DNA of 64,000 nt from Ignavibacteriota bacterium (GTDB lineage: Bacteria; Bacteroidota; Ignavibacteria; Ignavibacteriales; Melioribacteraceae), in the NCBI GenBank assembly GCA_016713565.1, contig JADJOX010000007.1, positions 982,501 through 1,046,500 on the forward strand. Direction: 5' to 3'. The first letter of the stretch is position 1; each line of letters opens with the position of its first letter. Shown one piece after another: positions 22,266 to 31,626 of the stretch. The notes under the pieces were generated by a model that was not told the DNA's origin, did not search any database, and saw nothing but the letters and a program-made list of their open reading frames with translations. Position numbers and translations under genes: made by a program.

Positions 22266-22305
22266 ATTCCGGAAGATTTTACAATTTTCCGGAATTTAAT
22301 TTTTC
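22266..22305 (+). terminator. Terminator after the Cys-rich gene
   Basis: A 9-bp ATTCCGGAA / TTCCGGAAT stem (22266-22274 with 22287-22295) followed by a T-rich stretch, 18 bases after the stop codon. Confidence 0.65.
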
Positions 22306-22467
22306 ATTTTTATTTCTCAATTATAAATTTTTCTAAAATAAGTTTTATATTTAGATCATTTCCATAACACAACAACGATAGATTCTTTTGCTTTTTATCT
22401 TTTTTCTTTCACGTTTTCAATTCTAAACGTCTTACGTTTCACATCTTTCGTTTACTATTCCCCTTGC

Positions 22468-23241
22468 TCATTCAGTTCTATGAAAAACAATTGCGCTTGC
22501 CTGTTGAGTCGGCATCATAATAATTTCAGCAATGTTTGCGTGCGGCGGTCTTGTTGCACAAAATAAAACAGCTTCGGCAACGTCTTCCGCCACTAATGGA
22601 ATAATTCCTTTATACATATTTTTTGCTTTTTCTTTGTCGCCAAAAAAACGGACATTACTAAAGTTAGTTTCAACAGCTCCGGGATCAACTGTACTGACTC
22701 TAATATTTTTATCAACAACATCCATTCTAAGAGCTTTAGTGATTCCATTTACCGCATGTTTTGTTGCGCAATAAACATGACCTTTGGGATATGCTTCATG
22801 TCCGGCTGTTGAACCGATATTAATTACGTGACCTTTTTCTCTTTCTACCATTCCCGGAACAACCGCACGTGTTACATAAAGTAATCCTTTTACGTTTGTA
22901 TCTATCATGTTATCCCAATTTTCAACATCATCTTCATAAATTTTAGCCATACCTTGTGCTAATCCCGCGTTGTTTATTAGTATGTCAATTTTCTTCCATT
23001 CTTCCGGTAAAGAATTTATCATCCATTCTACTTCCTTTTTATTTTTAACATCAAGTCTTTGCGCAAAAACCTCAACTTTGAATTTTTTTCTTATTTCTTC
23101 AGCAATGTTTTCAATAATGTTTGCTCTTCTGGCTGAAATAATTAATTTTGCTCCTTCCTTTGCAAAAGCTTCGGCGCAAGCTTTCCCAATTCCTGATGAA
23201 GCCCCTGTAATGTAAACGATTTTGTCTTTTAATTTTTTCAT
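22468..23241 (-). CDS. SDR-family oxidoreductase, YdfG-like
   Basis: A 257-residue classical short-chain dehydrogenase. The cofactor site TGASSGIGKACAEAF (about 11-25) and the following basic SARR favour NADP. The catalytic set is complete: NNAGLAQG, Ser in IGSTAGHEAY, and the YCATK Tyr-Lys pair. DPGAVETNF and the C-terminal half resemble YdfG-type 3-hydroxy acid / serine dehydrogenases, so reduction of malonic semialdehyde or oxidation of L-allo-threonine-like acids is a fair guess. It stands alone on the minus strand, divergent from the GH3 gene. Confidence 0.9.
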   Translation of the reverse strand: MKKLKDKIVYITGASSGIGKACAEAFAKEGAKLIISARRANIIENIAEEIRKKFKVEVFAQRLDVKNKKEVEWMINSLPEEWKKIDILINNAGLAQGMAKIYEDDVENWDNMIDTNVKGLLYVTRAVVPGMVEREKGHVINIGSTAGHEAYPKGHVYCATKHAVNGITKALRMDVVDKNIRVSTVDPGAVETNFSNVRFFGDKEKAKNMYKGIIPLVAEDVAEAVLFCATRPPHANIAEIIMMPTQQASAIVFHRTE

Positions 23242-23418
23242 GAAAAACCCTAAAATAAATGAACAAATTTCTTATCATTATAATAATCAATTATTACAAA
23301 AATGATAAGAATATTTTTTTGCCGCTTCATATTCGTAACATTTTACTTCAAAATCAGATTTAATCCAATGGTATAAATATTGACCATAATAAATAAGTTT
23401 AATAATGGAGAAAGGAAA

Positions 23419-25659
23419 TTGAAGAAAATTTTTTCAATTGTTATCATTTTAATTTCAACAACTATAGTTTTTAGTCAAACTTATAAAAACCCAAAAGCTA
23501 ATATTGAAGACAGAATCAATGATTTATTAAACCGTATGACTTTGGATGAAAAAATAGGGCAAATGCAGCAAAATACTTTTTGGAATGTTACCGACGAAGT
23601 ACTTGAAGACGTAAAAAAAGGAAATGCCGGCTCTTTTTTAAATACCGGCGGAATTGAAGAAAAAACCAAATTGCAAAAAGCCGCATTGGAATCCAGATTA
23701 GGAATACCGTTGATTTTCGGCAGAGATGTTATTCATGGATATAAAACTATGCTGCCTATTCCATTAGGACAAGCCGCTTCATGGAATCCGGAGCTTGTAG
23801 AAAAGGGAGCGAAAATGGCAGCTCGTGAAGCAGCCGAAGATTTCGTTCATTGGACTTTCGCACCAATGCTTGATATTTCGCGCGATCCACGCTGGGGAAG
23901 AATTGCAGAATCATGCGGCGAAGATCCTTATTTAACTAGTAAAATAGGTATCGCAATGGTAAATGGTTTTCAAGGGAAAGACATAAGTGATCCAAACTCA
24001 ATTGCCGCTTGCGCTAAACATTATGTCGGTTACGGCGCCGCTGAAGGCGGAAAAGATTATAATACTACTTTAATTCCCGAAGGAGAACTTCGCAATATTT
24101 ATCTTAAACCTTTTCAAGCAGTAGTAAATAATGGAATCGCGACTGTAATGAGCGCGTTTAATGATCTTAACGGTGTGCCAACTTCTGGTAATAGTTTTAC
24201 GTTGAAAAAAGTTTTAAGAGACGAATGGAAATTCGACGGATTTGTTGTTAGTGATTGGGGTTCAATTGATGAATTAATTCCTCATGGTTACGCAAAAGAC
24301 GGCTATGAAGCCGCGTTAAAAGCCGCAAGCGCGGGCGTAAATATGGAAATGGTTTCGAAAAATTATGTTACAAATTTAAAGGATATTGTTGAATCAGGTA
24401 AAATAAGCGAAATGTGGATTGATGAATTAGTAAAAGGAATTTTAAGAATTAAATTTAAAATGGGACTTTTTGAACAGCCTTTCCGTAAAATTACAAAAGA
24501 TTTAACAACATTAAGCGAGCAGAATAAGGAAATTGCCAAACAAATAACTTTAGAAAGTATTGTACTTCTTCAAAATGAAAATAATTTTTTACCTTTAGAT
24601 AAAAGTAAAATCAAAAAACTTGCTATTGTTGGTCCTTTAGCAGACGCGCCTTGGGATCAATTAGGATGCTGGACAGTTGACGGTAAACCCGAAAATACAA
24701 TTACACCACTTACGGCTATAAAAAATGAATATGGAAATTCCATTGAAATAAATTATTGCAAAGGATTAGAAACAACGCGCAGTAATTCGAACGAACTTTT
24801 TAATAAATCCATAGAAACTGTAAATAAATCTGATGCCGCCATTTTATTCCTTGGAGAAGACCAATTACTTTCGGGCGAAACTCATTCAAGAGCTTTTATA
24901 ACCTTACCCGGCATTCAAGAGCAATTAATAAAAGAATTGGCAAAAACCGGCAAACCTTTGGTTTTAGTAATTATGGCTGGAAGAAGTTTAACATTCGGTG
25001 ATCTTACAGGCGACGTAAAATCCATACTTTATGCTTGGCATCCCGGAACAATGGGCGGACCGGCTTTGGCAGATATAATTTTCGGTAAAGTTTCACCTTC
25101 AGGAAAATTACCGGTTACAATGCCAAGAACAGTTGGACAAATTCCGCTTTATTACAATCATAAAAATACCGGAAGACCGCCGGCTCCAAACCAATTGGGA
25201 AGAGTATTGGGAACTCCTGAAAATCCCGAAGGATATGCAAGTTATTATTTGGATGTTGATTTCACACCGGCTTATTATTTTGGTTATGGGTTAAGCTATG
25301 CCGAATTTGATTATTCCGATTTAAAACTTTCATCAGATAAAATAGACATGAACGATAAATTGGAAATATCCGTTAATGTAAAAAATACCGGCGATGTTGA
25401 AGCAAAAGAAACAGTGCAGCTTTATATCCATGATCTTTTCGGCAGTATAACCAGACCGGTAAAAGAACTAAAAGGTTTTGAAAAAATATCTTTAAAACCG
25501 GGTGAAGTTAAAAATGTTAAATTCACAATTACCGCGGAAGATTTAAAATTCTATGATATCAATATGAACTATACCGCTGAAGCCGGAGATTTTGATTTAT
25601 TTGTCGGTAGCTCAGCGAATAATAATGATCTGCTGAAAGCCAAATTCACATTGAATTAA
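23419..25659 (+). CDS. Secreted GH3 beta-glucosidase, BglX-like
   Basis: Exported glycoside hydrolase family 3 enzyme, probably releasing glucose from beta-linked oligosaccharides in the periplasm or at the surface. The frame is open from 23380, but the TTG at 23419 is preferred: GGAGAAAGGAAA precedes it and it starts a proper signal peptide (KKIFSIVIILIS...VFSQ). The N-terminal barrel has GRDVIHGYKTMLPIPLGQA and CAKHYVGYGA, and the nucleophile motif FVVSDWGS. The alpha/beta sandwich domain and a fibronectin-III-like C-terminal domain (about 650-745) complete a BglX layout of ~746 residues. The NagZ signature KHFPGHG is absent, so it is not a hexosaminidase of that type. Confidence 0.93.
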   Translation: MKKIFSIVIILISTTIVFSQTYKNPKANIEDRINDLLNRMTLDEKIGQMQQNTFWNVTDEVLEDVKKGNAGSFLNTGGIEEKTKLQKAALESRLGIPLIFGRDVIHGYKTMLPIPLGQAASWNPELVEKGAKMAAREAAEDFVHWTFAPMLDISRDPRWGRIAESCGEDPYLTSKIGIAMVNGFQGKDISDPNSIAACAKHYVGYGAAEGGKDYNTTLIPEGELRNIYLKPFQAVVNNGIATVMSAFNDLNGVPTSGNSFTLKKVLRDEWKFDGFVVSDWGSIDELIPHGYAKDGYEAALKAASAGVNMEMVSKNYVTNLKDIVESGKISEMWIDELVKGILRIKFKMGLFEQPFRKITKDLTTLSEQNKEIAKQITLESIVLLQNENNFLPLDKSKIKKLAIVGPLADAPWDQLGCWTVDGKPENTITPLTAIKNEYGNSIEINYCKGLETTRSNSNELFNKSIETVNKSDAAILFLGEDQLLSGETHSRAFITLPGIQEQLIKELAKTGKPLVLVIMAGRSLTFGDLTGDVKSILYAWHPGTMGGPALADIIFGKVSPSGKLPVTMPRTVGQIPLYYNHKNTGRPPAPNQLGRVLGTPENPEGYASYYLDVDFTPAYYFGYGLSYAEFDYSDLKLSSDKIDMNDKLEISVNVKNTGDVEAKETVQLYIHDLFGSITRPVKELKGFEKISLKPGEVKNVKFTITAEDLKFYDINMNYTAEAGDFDLFVGSSANNNDLLKAKFTLN

Positions 25660-25682
25660 TCTATACCAATTCTGCCTTCTAT

Positions 25683-25727
25683 ACCTCCAAAGTAATATTA
25701 CAATTTTTGATATTTTGGAGGTTTTTA
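25683..25727 (+). terminator. Terminator after the GH3 gene
   Basis: ACCTCCAAA (25683-25691) pairs with TTTGGAGGT (25714-25722) and is followed by TTTTAA. The loop is long (22 bases) and AT-rich. Confidence 0.6.
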
Positions 25728-25875
25728 ATTTTAAAACTCTACTCATTCACTTTGCCGCCGCTTTGATACTATATTCAAAGACCGCAAGTCAATTCTTTTT
25801 TTTTGCTTTTTAATATATACGTTTAAAATTTCATTAGTTAAAATCTTTTAGTCAGCCACTCTCACTTAAAAACAT

Positions 25876-26292
25876 AACTGTTTAGGTAGTGATCCAATAC
25901 CTACTGCAAGTAATCAAGTAAGATTAATATTACAGTAACTAGTATTGAAGGATATGCGCGTTTGTCAAATATATCAGATGGTTGATTTATGTATAATACT
26001 AAAGAAAATATTTTTGGAATTGATTTTAATTTGGGACTCAGACCTCTCAGCTATAGTATGGATTTAAAAGCTGCTTCAGAAAAAATAGGTGAAAACAAAT
26101 TAATTGAAATTTAAAATAGAAATAGAACTGGCGGTTTGGCCTCCGCTTCTTCTGAAACCGAAAAATGAACAGAGTATGTACAGATTGCGCAATAGTGAGT
26201 TTGTTGTTCCGTTGGTTAAAGCTGTTCAAGAACAACAAAATATTATTGAAAAATTAACTAAACTTATTGAAGATTTGGAAAGCAGAAAATAA
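25876..26292 (+). pseudogene. Decayed S74 chaperone-domain gene fragment
   Basis: Degenerate relative of the C-terminal part of the two intact S74 genes downstream. In shifting frames one can read NCLGSDPIPTASNQVRL, SNISDG (the cleavage-site region), GIDFNLGLRPLSYSMDL and AASEKIGENK. After an internal deletion of about 50 codons come NEQSMYRLRNSEFVVPLVKA and the terminal coiled coil ending DLESRK. The closest match is the gene at 28527 (GLRPVSYNMDY, KLGENK, NEQSMYRLKYSEFVVPLVKA). Several in-frame stops and the deletion show true decay, beyond simple sequencing error. The N-terminal half is missing. Confidence 0.85.
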
Positions 26293-26753
26293 AAAAGTTA
26301 ACATTATTTCAGATATTTCAATAGAAAATTTTGATAAAATAAATATTATCAAAACTGCGAAATAAAAAAAAACAATTTTGTTAAAATGGATGAAGTCAAA
26401 CGAAATCCTGGATTCTAAAAAATAATTTTCAGATACAACGATAACTTTTCTTGAAATGGAAATAGCGCAGGAAATTTAGATGCTGAAAGTATCATTTCAT
26501 CACGACTAAAAATGTAATTTGTCATTTATGTTATTTTGACGAAAATTATATAAAATTTTATTAGTAATATAAAATTTTTGGGTTTGGTAAATTATTTTTT
26601 TATTGTATTTCCTAAAAAAAAGATAGGTTCATTTTTTTAAAAATGTAAATGTAATTACTTAAATAATAATAAATATCATTTCAACAATTATTCTTAAATG
26701 TAAAAAATTAATTATTGAACTATTCTTTAAAACTTTTCGTTTTTTATTTCTTT

Positions 26754-26827
26754 CTACCCTTTTGTGTAGTTGTTTTCTTTAGGTATAATGACTTAATTTC
26801 TTAAGAAGACAATTTGGCTTATTTAAA
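26754..26827 (+). promoter_or_regulatory. Conserved leader element, copy A
   Basis: Hairpin CTAC...GTAG (26754-26769), AAGAAGA (26803) and CTTATTTAAA (26818-26827), located 16-89 bases before the S74 gene. The same three blocks with identical spacing (49 and 64 bases from the hairpin) precede the gene at 30423. Confidence 0.6.
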
Positions 26828-26842
26828 TTATACGGAGTAAAA

Positions 26843-28186
26843 ATGATAACAAAAATAAAATTCCAAAATCATACGGTAAAAATTAAAACCTTAAAACTTA
26901 ATTTGAAACTAATCATATTTTTATTTGGCGGCTTTACAATTTTTATAAATTCAAATTCATTCGCACAAGTTGAATCTGTTTCTCAATCTAAAACTGATGA
27001 TAAAATAATAAGTCATCCAAATTCCACAGAAGCAGTTGGAAATCAAATAAATTTTAAAAATGAAACAGGAAATTCTATAATTACAATTACAGACGAAGGA
27101 AGCAACAAAGGATCTTTAACTTTACCGCAAATGACTTCTTCACCAACTTCTACATCAAACAAACTATATAATTTAAATGGTTCTCTATACTTCAGCGGTT
27201 CTTCGCTCAGCAGTACTTCGTCAATAGACGGACTTTCAGATGGAATTAGTACTTCCGGAAGCAACAGCGTTTATCTTGGATTAAATTCCGGAATAAACGA
27301 TGATAGTCGAATTGGATCTGAAACCGAGATTTCTTATAACACGGCTGTAGGTGTAAGTGCTTTAAGAAAAAATGGTCAATCTGCTTCACCGTTTGGAGTT
27401 AAAAATACAGCTGTAGGATTTGAAGCATTAAGATATTTAGATAATAATGCCGCAGATGAAAATACGGCTGTTGGCTATCAATCGCATTTAAATAATGAAA
27501 GTGGATATCAAAATTCTGCCTATGGCGCACAAGCAATGTTAAATTATGTTGGCGGCTATGGAAATATAGGTATTGGTTACCAAGCCTTAAAAGGCGGATC
27601 TGGAGCAAATGGTCAATATAATGTTGCAGTTGGCTACAACGCATTAAATGATAATGTAACTGGAAATAAAAATGTTGCTATTGGTTACAAAGCAGGCGAA
27701 ACGCATACGGGAAGCAATGAACTTTTTATTCAAAATAATAATAACGGAGTTGCAACTCCACCACTTATTTGGGGAAGATTTGCACCGGGAACAATAAGAG
27801 TTCAAATAAATGCAGAAGATGTAATAACAACTGATATGTTTTATGTTAATGGTTCGGCTGGCGGAACCTCAAATTGGAGCAGTTCGAGTGATATAAGATT
27901 AAAAAAGAACATTGTTACAATTCAAAATGCTCTTGAAAAAGTAAAAAATCTGCGGGGTGTTAATTTTGAATGGAAAGATCCTCAAAATCACAAATCCGGA
28001 TTACAAATGGGATTTATTGCCCAAGAAGCTAATAAAGTTATTCCAGAAGTAGTTGATGACGTTTCGGAATATATGTCAATTGAGTATGGTTCAATAACTG
28101 CCTTATTAGTTGAGGCAATTAAAGATCAGCAAAAAATGATTGAAGAACTTAAAAAAGAAATTGATGTACAAAAAAGCAGAAAGTGA
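26843..28186 (+). CDS. Secreted protein with C-terminal self-cleaving S74 chaperone
   Basis: A 447-residue protein with a long signal peptide (about 1-42, ending SFAQ). An N-terminal conserved domain (about 65-125: INFKNETGNSIITITDEG) precedes YadA-head-like repeats (about 165-285: NTAVGFEALRYL, NTAVGYQSHLNN, NVAVGYNALNDN). The C-terminus (about 345-447) is a peptidase S74 / chaperone-of-endosialidase domain: SDIRLKKNI carries the Ser349-Asp-x-Arg-x-Lys354 self-cleavage pattern, followed by MGFIAQEANKVIPE and a coiled coil. By analogy with phage tail spikes it should trimerise and cleave itself before Ser349. There are no phage genes nearby. It is preceded by a conserved leader and a GGAGTAAAA ribosome site. 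Confidence 0.88.
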   Translation: MITKIKFQNHTVKIKTLKLNLKLIIFLFGGFTIFINSNSFAQVESVSQSKTDDKIISHPNSTEAVGNQINFKNETGNSIITITDEGSNKGSLTLPQMTSSPTSTSNKLYNLNGSLYFSGSSLSSTSSIDGLSDGISTSGSNSVYLGLNSGINDDSRIGSETEISYNTAVGVSALRKNGQSASPFGVKNTAVGFEALRYLDNNAADENTAVGYQSHLNNESGYQNSAYGAQAMLNYVGGYGNIGIGYQALKGGSGANGQYNVAVGYNALNDNVTGNKNVAIGYKAGETHTGSNELFIQNNNNGVATPPLIWGRFAPGTIRVQINAEDVITTDMFYVNGSAGGTSNWSSSSDIRLKKNIVTIQNALEKVKNLRGVNFEWKDPQNHKSGLQMGFIAQEANKVIPEVVDDVSEYMSIEYGSITALLVEAIKDQQKMIEELKKEIDVQKSRK

Positions 28187-28526
28187 AGAAATAATATTTT
28201 GTCAATTATAAATATTAAAATTAGTATAACAGAATTTTAGGTCTTGATAAAATTTTCATTTTATTATTTTATCTTTCTCACTTAATATTAGGTTTTTCTT
28301 GTTCATTGACATATTAAAATAGATATTAAATCGTATTATATAAGTTTTTGTTATTTGTGATTTAGCATATTGAAATTATAATATTAAATTTATATTTTTT
28401 TCTCCGAGAGTTTTTCTCCACCTTGTGAAACTTATTTTTTTTCTATTCCTCTTTCCTCCAAGGCGTTTCTGTTTTTTGTTTGAAATTTATTTTTTATTTC
28501 AAATATATATTAAATAGGAGTGCGCC
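28187..28526. other. Intergenic region between the two S74 genes
   Basis: 340 AT-rich bases. I see no hairpin terminator or gene. A TAGGAG ribosome site lies at its right end. The conserved leader found before the genes at 26843 and 30423 is absent here. Confidence 0.5.
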
Positions 28527-30131
28527 ATGTTTGCTTACATTAGAAGTATTATTTTTATTTTTATTTTATTAAGCACTATAATAGTTGCCCAAAGTGAAAA
28601 AAGTATTAAACATAAAACTGATGATAAGGAAAAAATCAATTCAAACAATAGTTCTAATTCAAAAGAAGCTATTGGAGAAACAATTTCATTTAAAAATGAA
28701 ACTGGTAATTCAATTTTAACAATCACTGATGAAGGCAATAATGCTGCATCATTAACTATTCCTTCTGTTGGAATTCCGTTTTCAATGACTTCGACTCAAA
28801 ATAAATTATATAATGTTGGAGGCATATTAAATTTTAATGGTATTGCACTGGGCTCAATTGGAGCGACTTCGATAGATGATTTAAGTGATGCAAAATTTGA
28901 TGGAAATAATCTATTTTTAGGTTTGGATGCCGGAAATAATAATACTGGAGTTAATAATACCGCTGTTGGTTTTGAAGCGCTCTTAAACAATACATCTGGA
29001 ATGGATAATACGGCAATTGGTTATCAAGCTCTTAAAGAAAATGTATATGCAAGTCACAATGTAGCAGTGGGTGCCCATACTCTAAGCTCTAATATTTCAG
29101 GAGAAGAAATGATAGCAATCGGAAATTACGCCCTTACATATAATACAACTGGTAACAACAACATTTCTCTAGGAGACAATTCGTTAATGAAAAATACAAC
29201 TGGAAGTAGTAATGTTGCAATTGGTTCTAGTGCAATGAGGGAAAATATTTCAGGGCGTGATAATACCGCAGTGGGTTTGTTTGGTCTTTTTGCAAATACA
29301 ATTGGAGAAAGAAATTGCGCGTTTGGTTATAAAGCACTGGATAGAAATTCAACTGGAAATAATAATGTAGCAACCGGATCCGATGCACTTTATTATAATA
29401 ATGATGGCAATAATAATACTTCAAGCGGATTTGAATCACTTTACAATAATACAATAGGAGATGGCAATACTGGTATGGGTTATCATTCACTTTATTTTAA
29501 TGTAACTGGAAATTATAACACAGCATTTGGTTACAATTCAGGAACATCATCATCAACAACAAATTTAGAAAATACAACTTGTTTAGGTTATAACGCTAAA
29601 TCATTTTCAGATAATACAGTAAGAATTGGCAATATCTCGGTTACAAGTATTGGCGGTTATGTTGAATGGTCAAATTTATCAGATGGAAGATTTAAGAGAA
29701 ATATTCAAGAAAATATTTCCGGGTTAGATTTTATTATGGGACTTAGACCCGTTAGCTATAATATGGATTATAACGCTGTTTCGGAAAAACTTGGAGAAAA
29801 CAAACGTATTGAAAATAAAGATATTAAAGGAACAGACGGTTTAGCTTCCACACCAATTGAAGCCGAACTTGCGGCAGAAAGATACATGAAAGAAGTAAGA
29901 GATAAAAAATCAGCGGTAAGGGAAGTTGGTTTTATTGCTCAAGAAGTAGAAGAATTAGTAAACAAACTTGGTATAGATTTCAATGCAGTAGAAAGACCGG
30001 AAAATGAACAAAGTATGTACAGATTAAAGTATTCAGAATTTGTGGTTCCATTAGTTAAAGCTGTTCAAGAACAGCAAGCTATTATTCAAAATTTAACAAA
30101 AAGAATTGAAGAATTGGAAAGCAGAAAATAA
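28527..30131 (+). CDS. Secreted 17-residue-repeat protein with S74 chaperone
   Basis: A 534-residue paralogue of the preceding gene. A signal peptide (about 1-22) and the same N-terminal domain (ISFKNETGNSILTITDEG, NKLYNVGG) are followed by eleven full and one partial 17-residue repeats from about residue 144 to 340 (pattern NTAVGFEALLNNTSGMD), predicted to build a trimeric beta-roll stalk as in YadA heads. The S74 domain starts at LSDGRFKRNI (Ser385, Lys390), the self-cleavage site, and continues with GLRPVSYNMDY, VGFIAQEVEELV and a coiled-coil tail. Cleavage would release a ~150-residue chaperone. Compared with its neighbour it has more repeats and a longer chaperone insert. It probably forms a surface fibre or adhesin. 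Confidence 0.88.
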   Translation: MFAYIRSIIFIFILLSTIIVAQSEKSIKHKTDDKEKINSNNSSNSKEAIGETISFKNETGNSILTITDEGNNAASLTIPSVGIPFSMTSTQNKLYNVGGILNFNGIALGSIGATSIDDLSDAKFDGNNLFLGLDAGNNNTGVNNTAVGFEALLNNTSGMDNTAIGYQALKENVYASHNVAVGAHTLSSNISGEEMIAIGNYALTYNTTGNNNISLGDNSLMKNTTGSSNVAIGSSAMRENISGRDNTAVGLFGLFANTIGERNCAFGYKALDRNSTGNNNVATGSDALYYNNDGNNNTSSGFESLYNNTIGDGNTGMGYHSLYFNVTGNYNTAFGYNSGTSSSTTNLENTTCLGYNAKSFSDNTVRIGNISVTSIGGYVEWSNLSDGRFKRNIQENISGLDFIMGLRPVSYNMDYNAVSEKLGENKRIENKDIKGTDGLASTPIEAELAAERYMKEVRDKKSAVREVGFIAQEVEELVNKLGIDFNAVERPENEQSMYRLKYSEFVVPLVKAVQEQQAIIQNLTKRIEELESRK

Positions 30132-30261
30132 AAAGAACTAAGAATTCTGAATGAAGTAGAGATAATTGATTCTGGCAATTTCATATTTAAGATAAAAATG
30201 TTGGAAATTTCCCGATTGAGAGTTTGGGGTTTGCAAAAATCTTGAACATTTAGAAAGCTCC

Positions 30262-30302
30262 GAGGTTTGAGAACCTCTTCTATTACTAAACCTCAGAGGT
30301 TT
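30262..30302. terminator. Two tandem palindromes after the S74 gene
   Basis: GAGGTT-TGAG-AACCTC (30262-30277), and ten bases further AAACCTC-A-GAGGTTT (30288-30302), related in sequence to each other. They may terminate transcription or be a small intergenic repeat; the following GATCTTTTATC is T-rich. Confidence 0.5.
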
Positions 30303-30334
30303 GATCTTTTATCGTTTCACTTTTATTTTTTTTA

Positions 30335-30408
30335 CTACCCTTATAGGTAGTTGTATTATTGACAATTATTTGGTTAACTTTTAAAGAAGATAAATAGACT
30401 TATTTAAA
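30335..30408 (+). promoter_or_regulatory. Conserved leader element, copy B
   Basis: Perfect hairpin CTACC-CTTATA-GGTAG (30335-30350), AAGAAGA (30384) and CTTATTTAAA (30399-30408), located 15-88 bases before the next ATG. It is colinear with copy A at 26754. A TTGACA at 30360 lies between the hairpin and the AAGAAGA box. Confidence 0.6.
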
Positions 30409-30422
30409 CTCGTGAGGTAATT

Positions 30423-31322
30423 ATGAAAACTATTTACACAATTATTTTATTTCTATTGGTAACAATTTTATTACAAGCGCAAATAGATTTAGAAATAAAC
30501 AACAACATGCTTGTGGAAACCTCAGGGGGAATTTACTTAGAAGTTTCAGGAGATGTTATTGAAAATGGAACCGGTTATTTAAAAGGAGTTGTTTCTTCAG
30601 GCGCAAGAACAGGCGAAACTGAATTTGCCGGTTTAACTTTAGGAAACGGTTTTACCGGAACAATTAAAAGAACTACCGGAACAGCCCTTTCAAATGCTTC
30701 GCCAAAAACTTTTTTAAGAAGTTATAATTTTAATAATACCGGATCAGCTTTAAATACAAACGTACAATCGGAATTTATTTCTTCAGGAACAAATGATGAG
30801 GAAAATGCAATTACAACTGCATTTATTTATAAAAAAGTCGGCACAAATTGGACCGGACACAATAATACATCCACAACACCAAATACAATTGTAAGCGCCG
30901 CGAATGTTAGTATTCCGGCAGGAAGTTCTGATATTACAATTGCCGAAGGTATTGGAGTTGCCGCAAAAATTTATTTGCAGGGTCCTTATTCAGTTTCAAA
31001 CAATAATATGTCCAATTCTATTCACGGTTCGCTGCCTGCTGTTTCACCTTATTCCGAAGATCCCAGAACAGCGCAAAGTATTCCTGCAAACGCGGTAGAT
31101 TGGGTATTGGTCAATTTAAGAAATCCGTCTTCGCCATTTGCCGTGATTGCTTCAAGATCAGTATTTGTAAATAGCGACGGATATATTATTGATGATTTTG
31201 GTAATCTTCATACCGGCATTCCGGCTTCAGTTGCGGGAAGTTATAATATTTCCGTAAAACACAGAAATCATTTACAGATTATGACTAATTCCGCACAAAA
31301 TCTTAACTGGGAAAGTAATTAA
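30423..31322 (+). CDS. Secreted protein with C-terminal HRNHL domain
   Basis: A 299-residue protein with a signal peptide (about 1-20, ending LLQAQ). The middle part (about 25-190) is beta-rich, with Gly/Thr/Ser stretches (GETEFAGLTLGNGFTGTIKR). The last ~75 residues match a C-terminal domain common in Bacteroidota and relatives: VDWVLVNLRNPSSPF, then a DGYIIDDFGN turn, then SVKHRNHLQIMT. In related proteins this domain is usually followed in the same chain by a YDFTT...GDANGDG dockerin-like module. Here the chain stops, and that module is encoded as a separate secreted protein 304 bases downstream. Function unknown; surface-exposed by inference. The GTGAGGTAA ribosome site is good. Confidence 0.8.
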   Translation: MKTIYTIILFLLVTILLQAQIDLEINNNMLVETSGGIYLEVSGDVIENGTGYLKGVVSSGARTGETEFAGLTLGNGFTGTIKRTTGTALSNASPKTFLRSYNFNNTGSALNTNVQSEFISSGTNDEENAITTAFIYKKVGTNWTGHNNTSTTPNTIVSAANVSIPAGSSDITIAEGIGVAAKIYLQGPYSVSNNNMSNSIHGSLPAVSPYSEDPRTAQSIPANAVDWVLVNLRNPSSPFAVIASRSVFVNSDGYIIDDFGNLHTGIPASVAGSYNISVKHRNHLQIMTNSAQNLNWESN

Positions 31323-31626
31323 AATAAATTCTTATAAAATGGAAGGATGTTTATAACTACATTTATTTAAAGGAAAGGATTAAATTTTTAATATAATTTA
31401 AAACTAAAAGTATGATTTAAAGCACAATTTTCTCTAAAGTGGTTTTTTATATTGATACATCTTATCCTAATAAATGTTAACCAATTATTCTTAATTTTTG
31501 CATTTGAATTTGAGCTGGATAGTATCAAAAAATTACATGATTTCGCCTACTTAATAATTATAAGTGACAGGAATCACCAAGGTAAAATTTTAATAAACTA
31601 TATTTGAAATATCTTTTGAGGAGGAT
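31323..31626. other. Intergenic region between HRNHL and dockerin-like genes
   Basis: 304 AT-rich bases with stops in all frames. I found no remnant of coding sequence joining the two flanking genes and no clear terminator. GAGGAGG at the right end is a strong ribosome site for the next gene. Confidence 0.5.

Larger units (their letters stand above)
25660..26842. other. Long intergenic region with gene remnant
   Basis: About 1.2 kb without an intact gene. It holds the GH3 terminator (25683-25727), a decayed S74 gene fragment (25876-26292) and, at its right end, the leader of the next gene (26754-26827). The stretch 26293-26750 is very AT-rich, with stop codons in all frames; I see nothing recognisable in it. 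Confidence 0.7.

Noticed and set aside
23419..25659. NagZ-type beta-N-acetylhexosaminidase
   Set aside because: The KHFPGHG...DSH signature is missing and the BglX domain layout with a fibronectin-like end is present.
26843..30131. Prophage origin of the S74 genes
   Set aside because: Both proteins have signal peptides, and no capsid, tail, portal, lysis or integrase gene is nearby.
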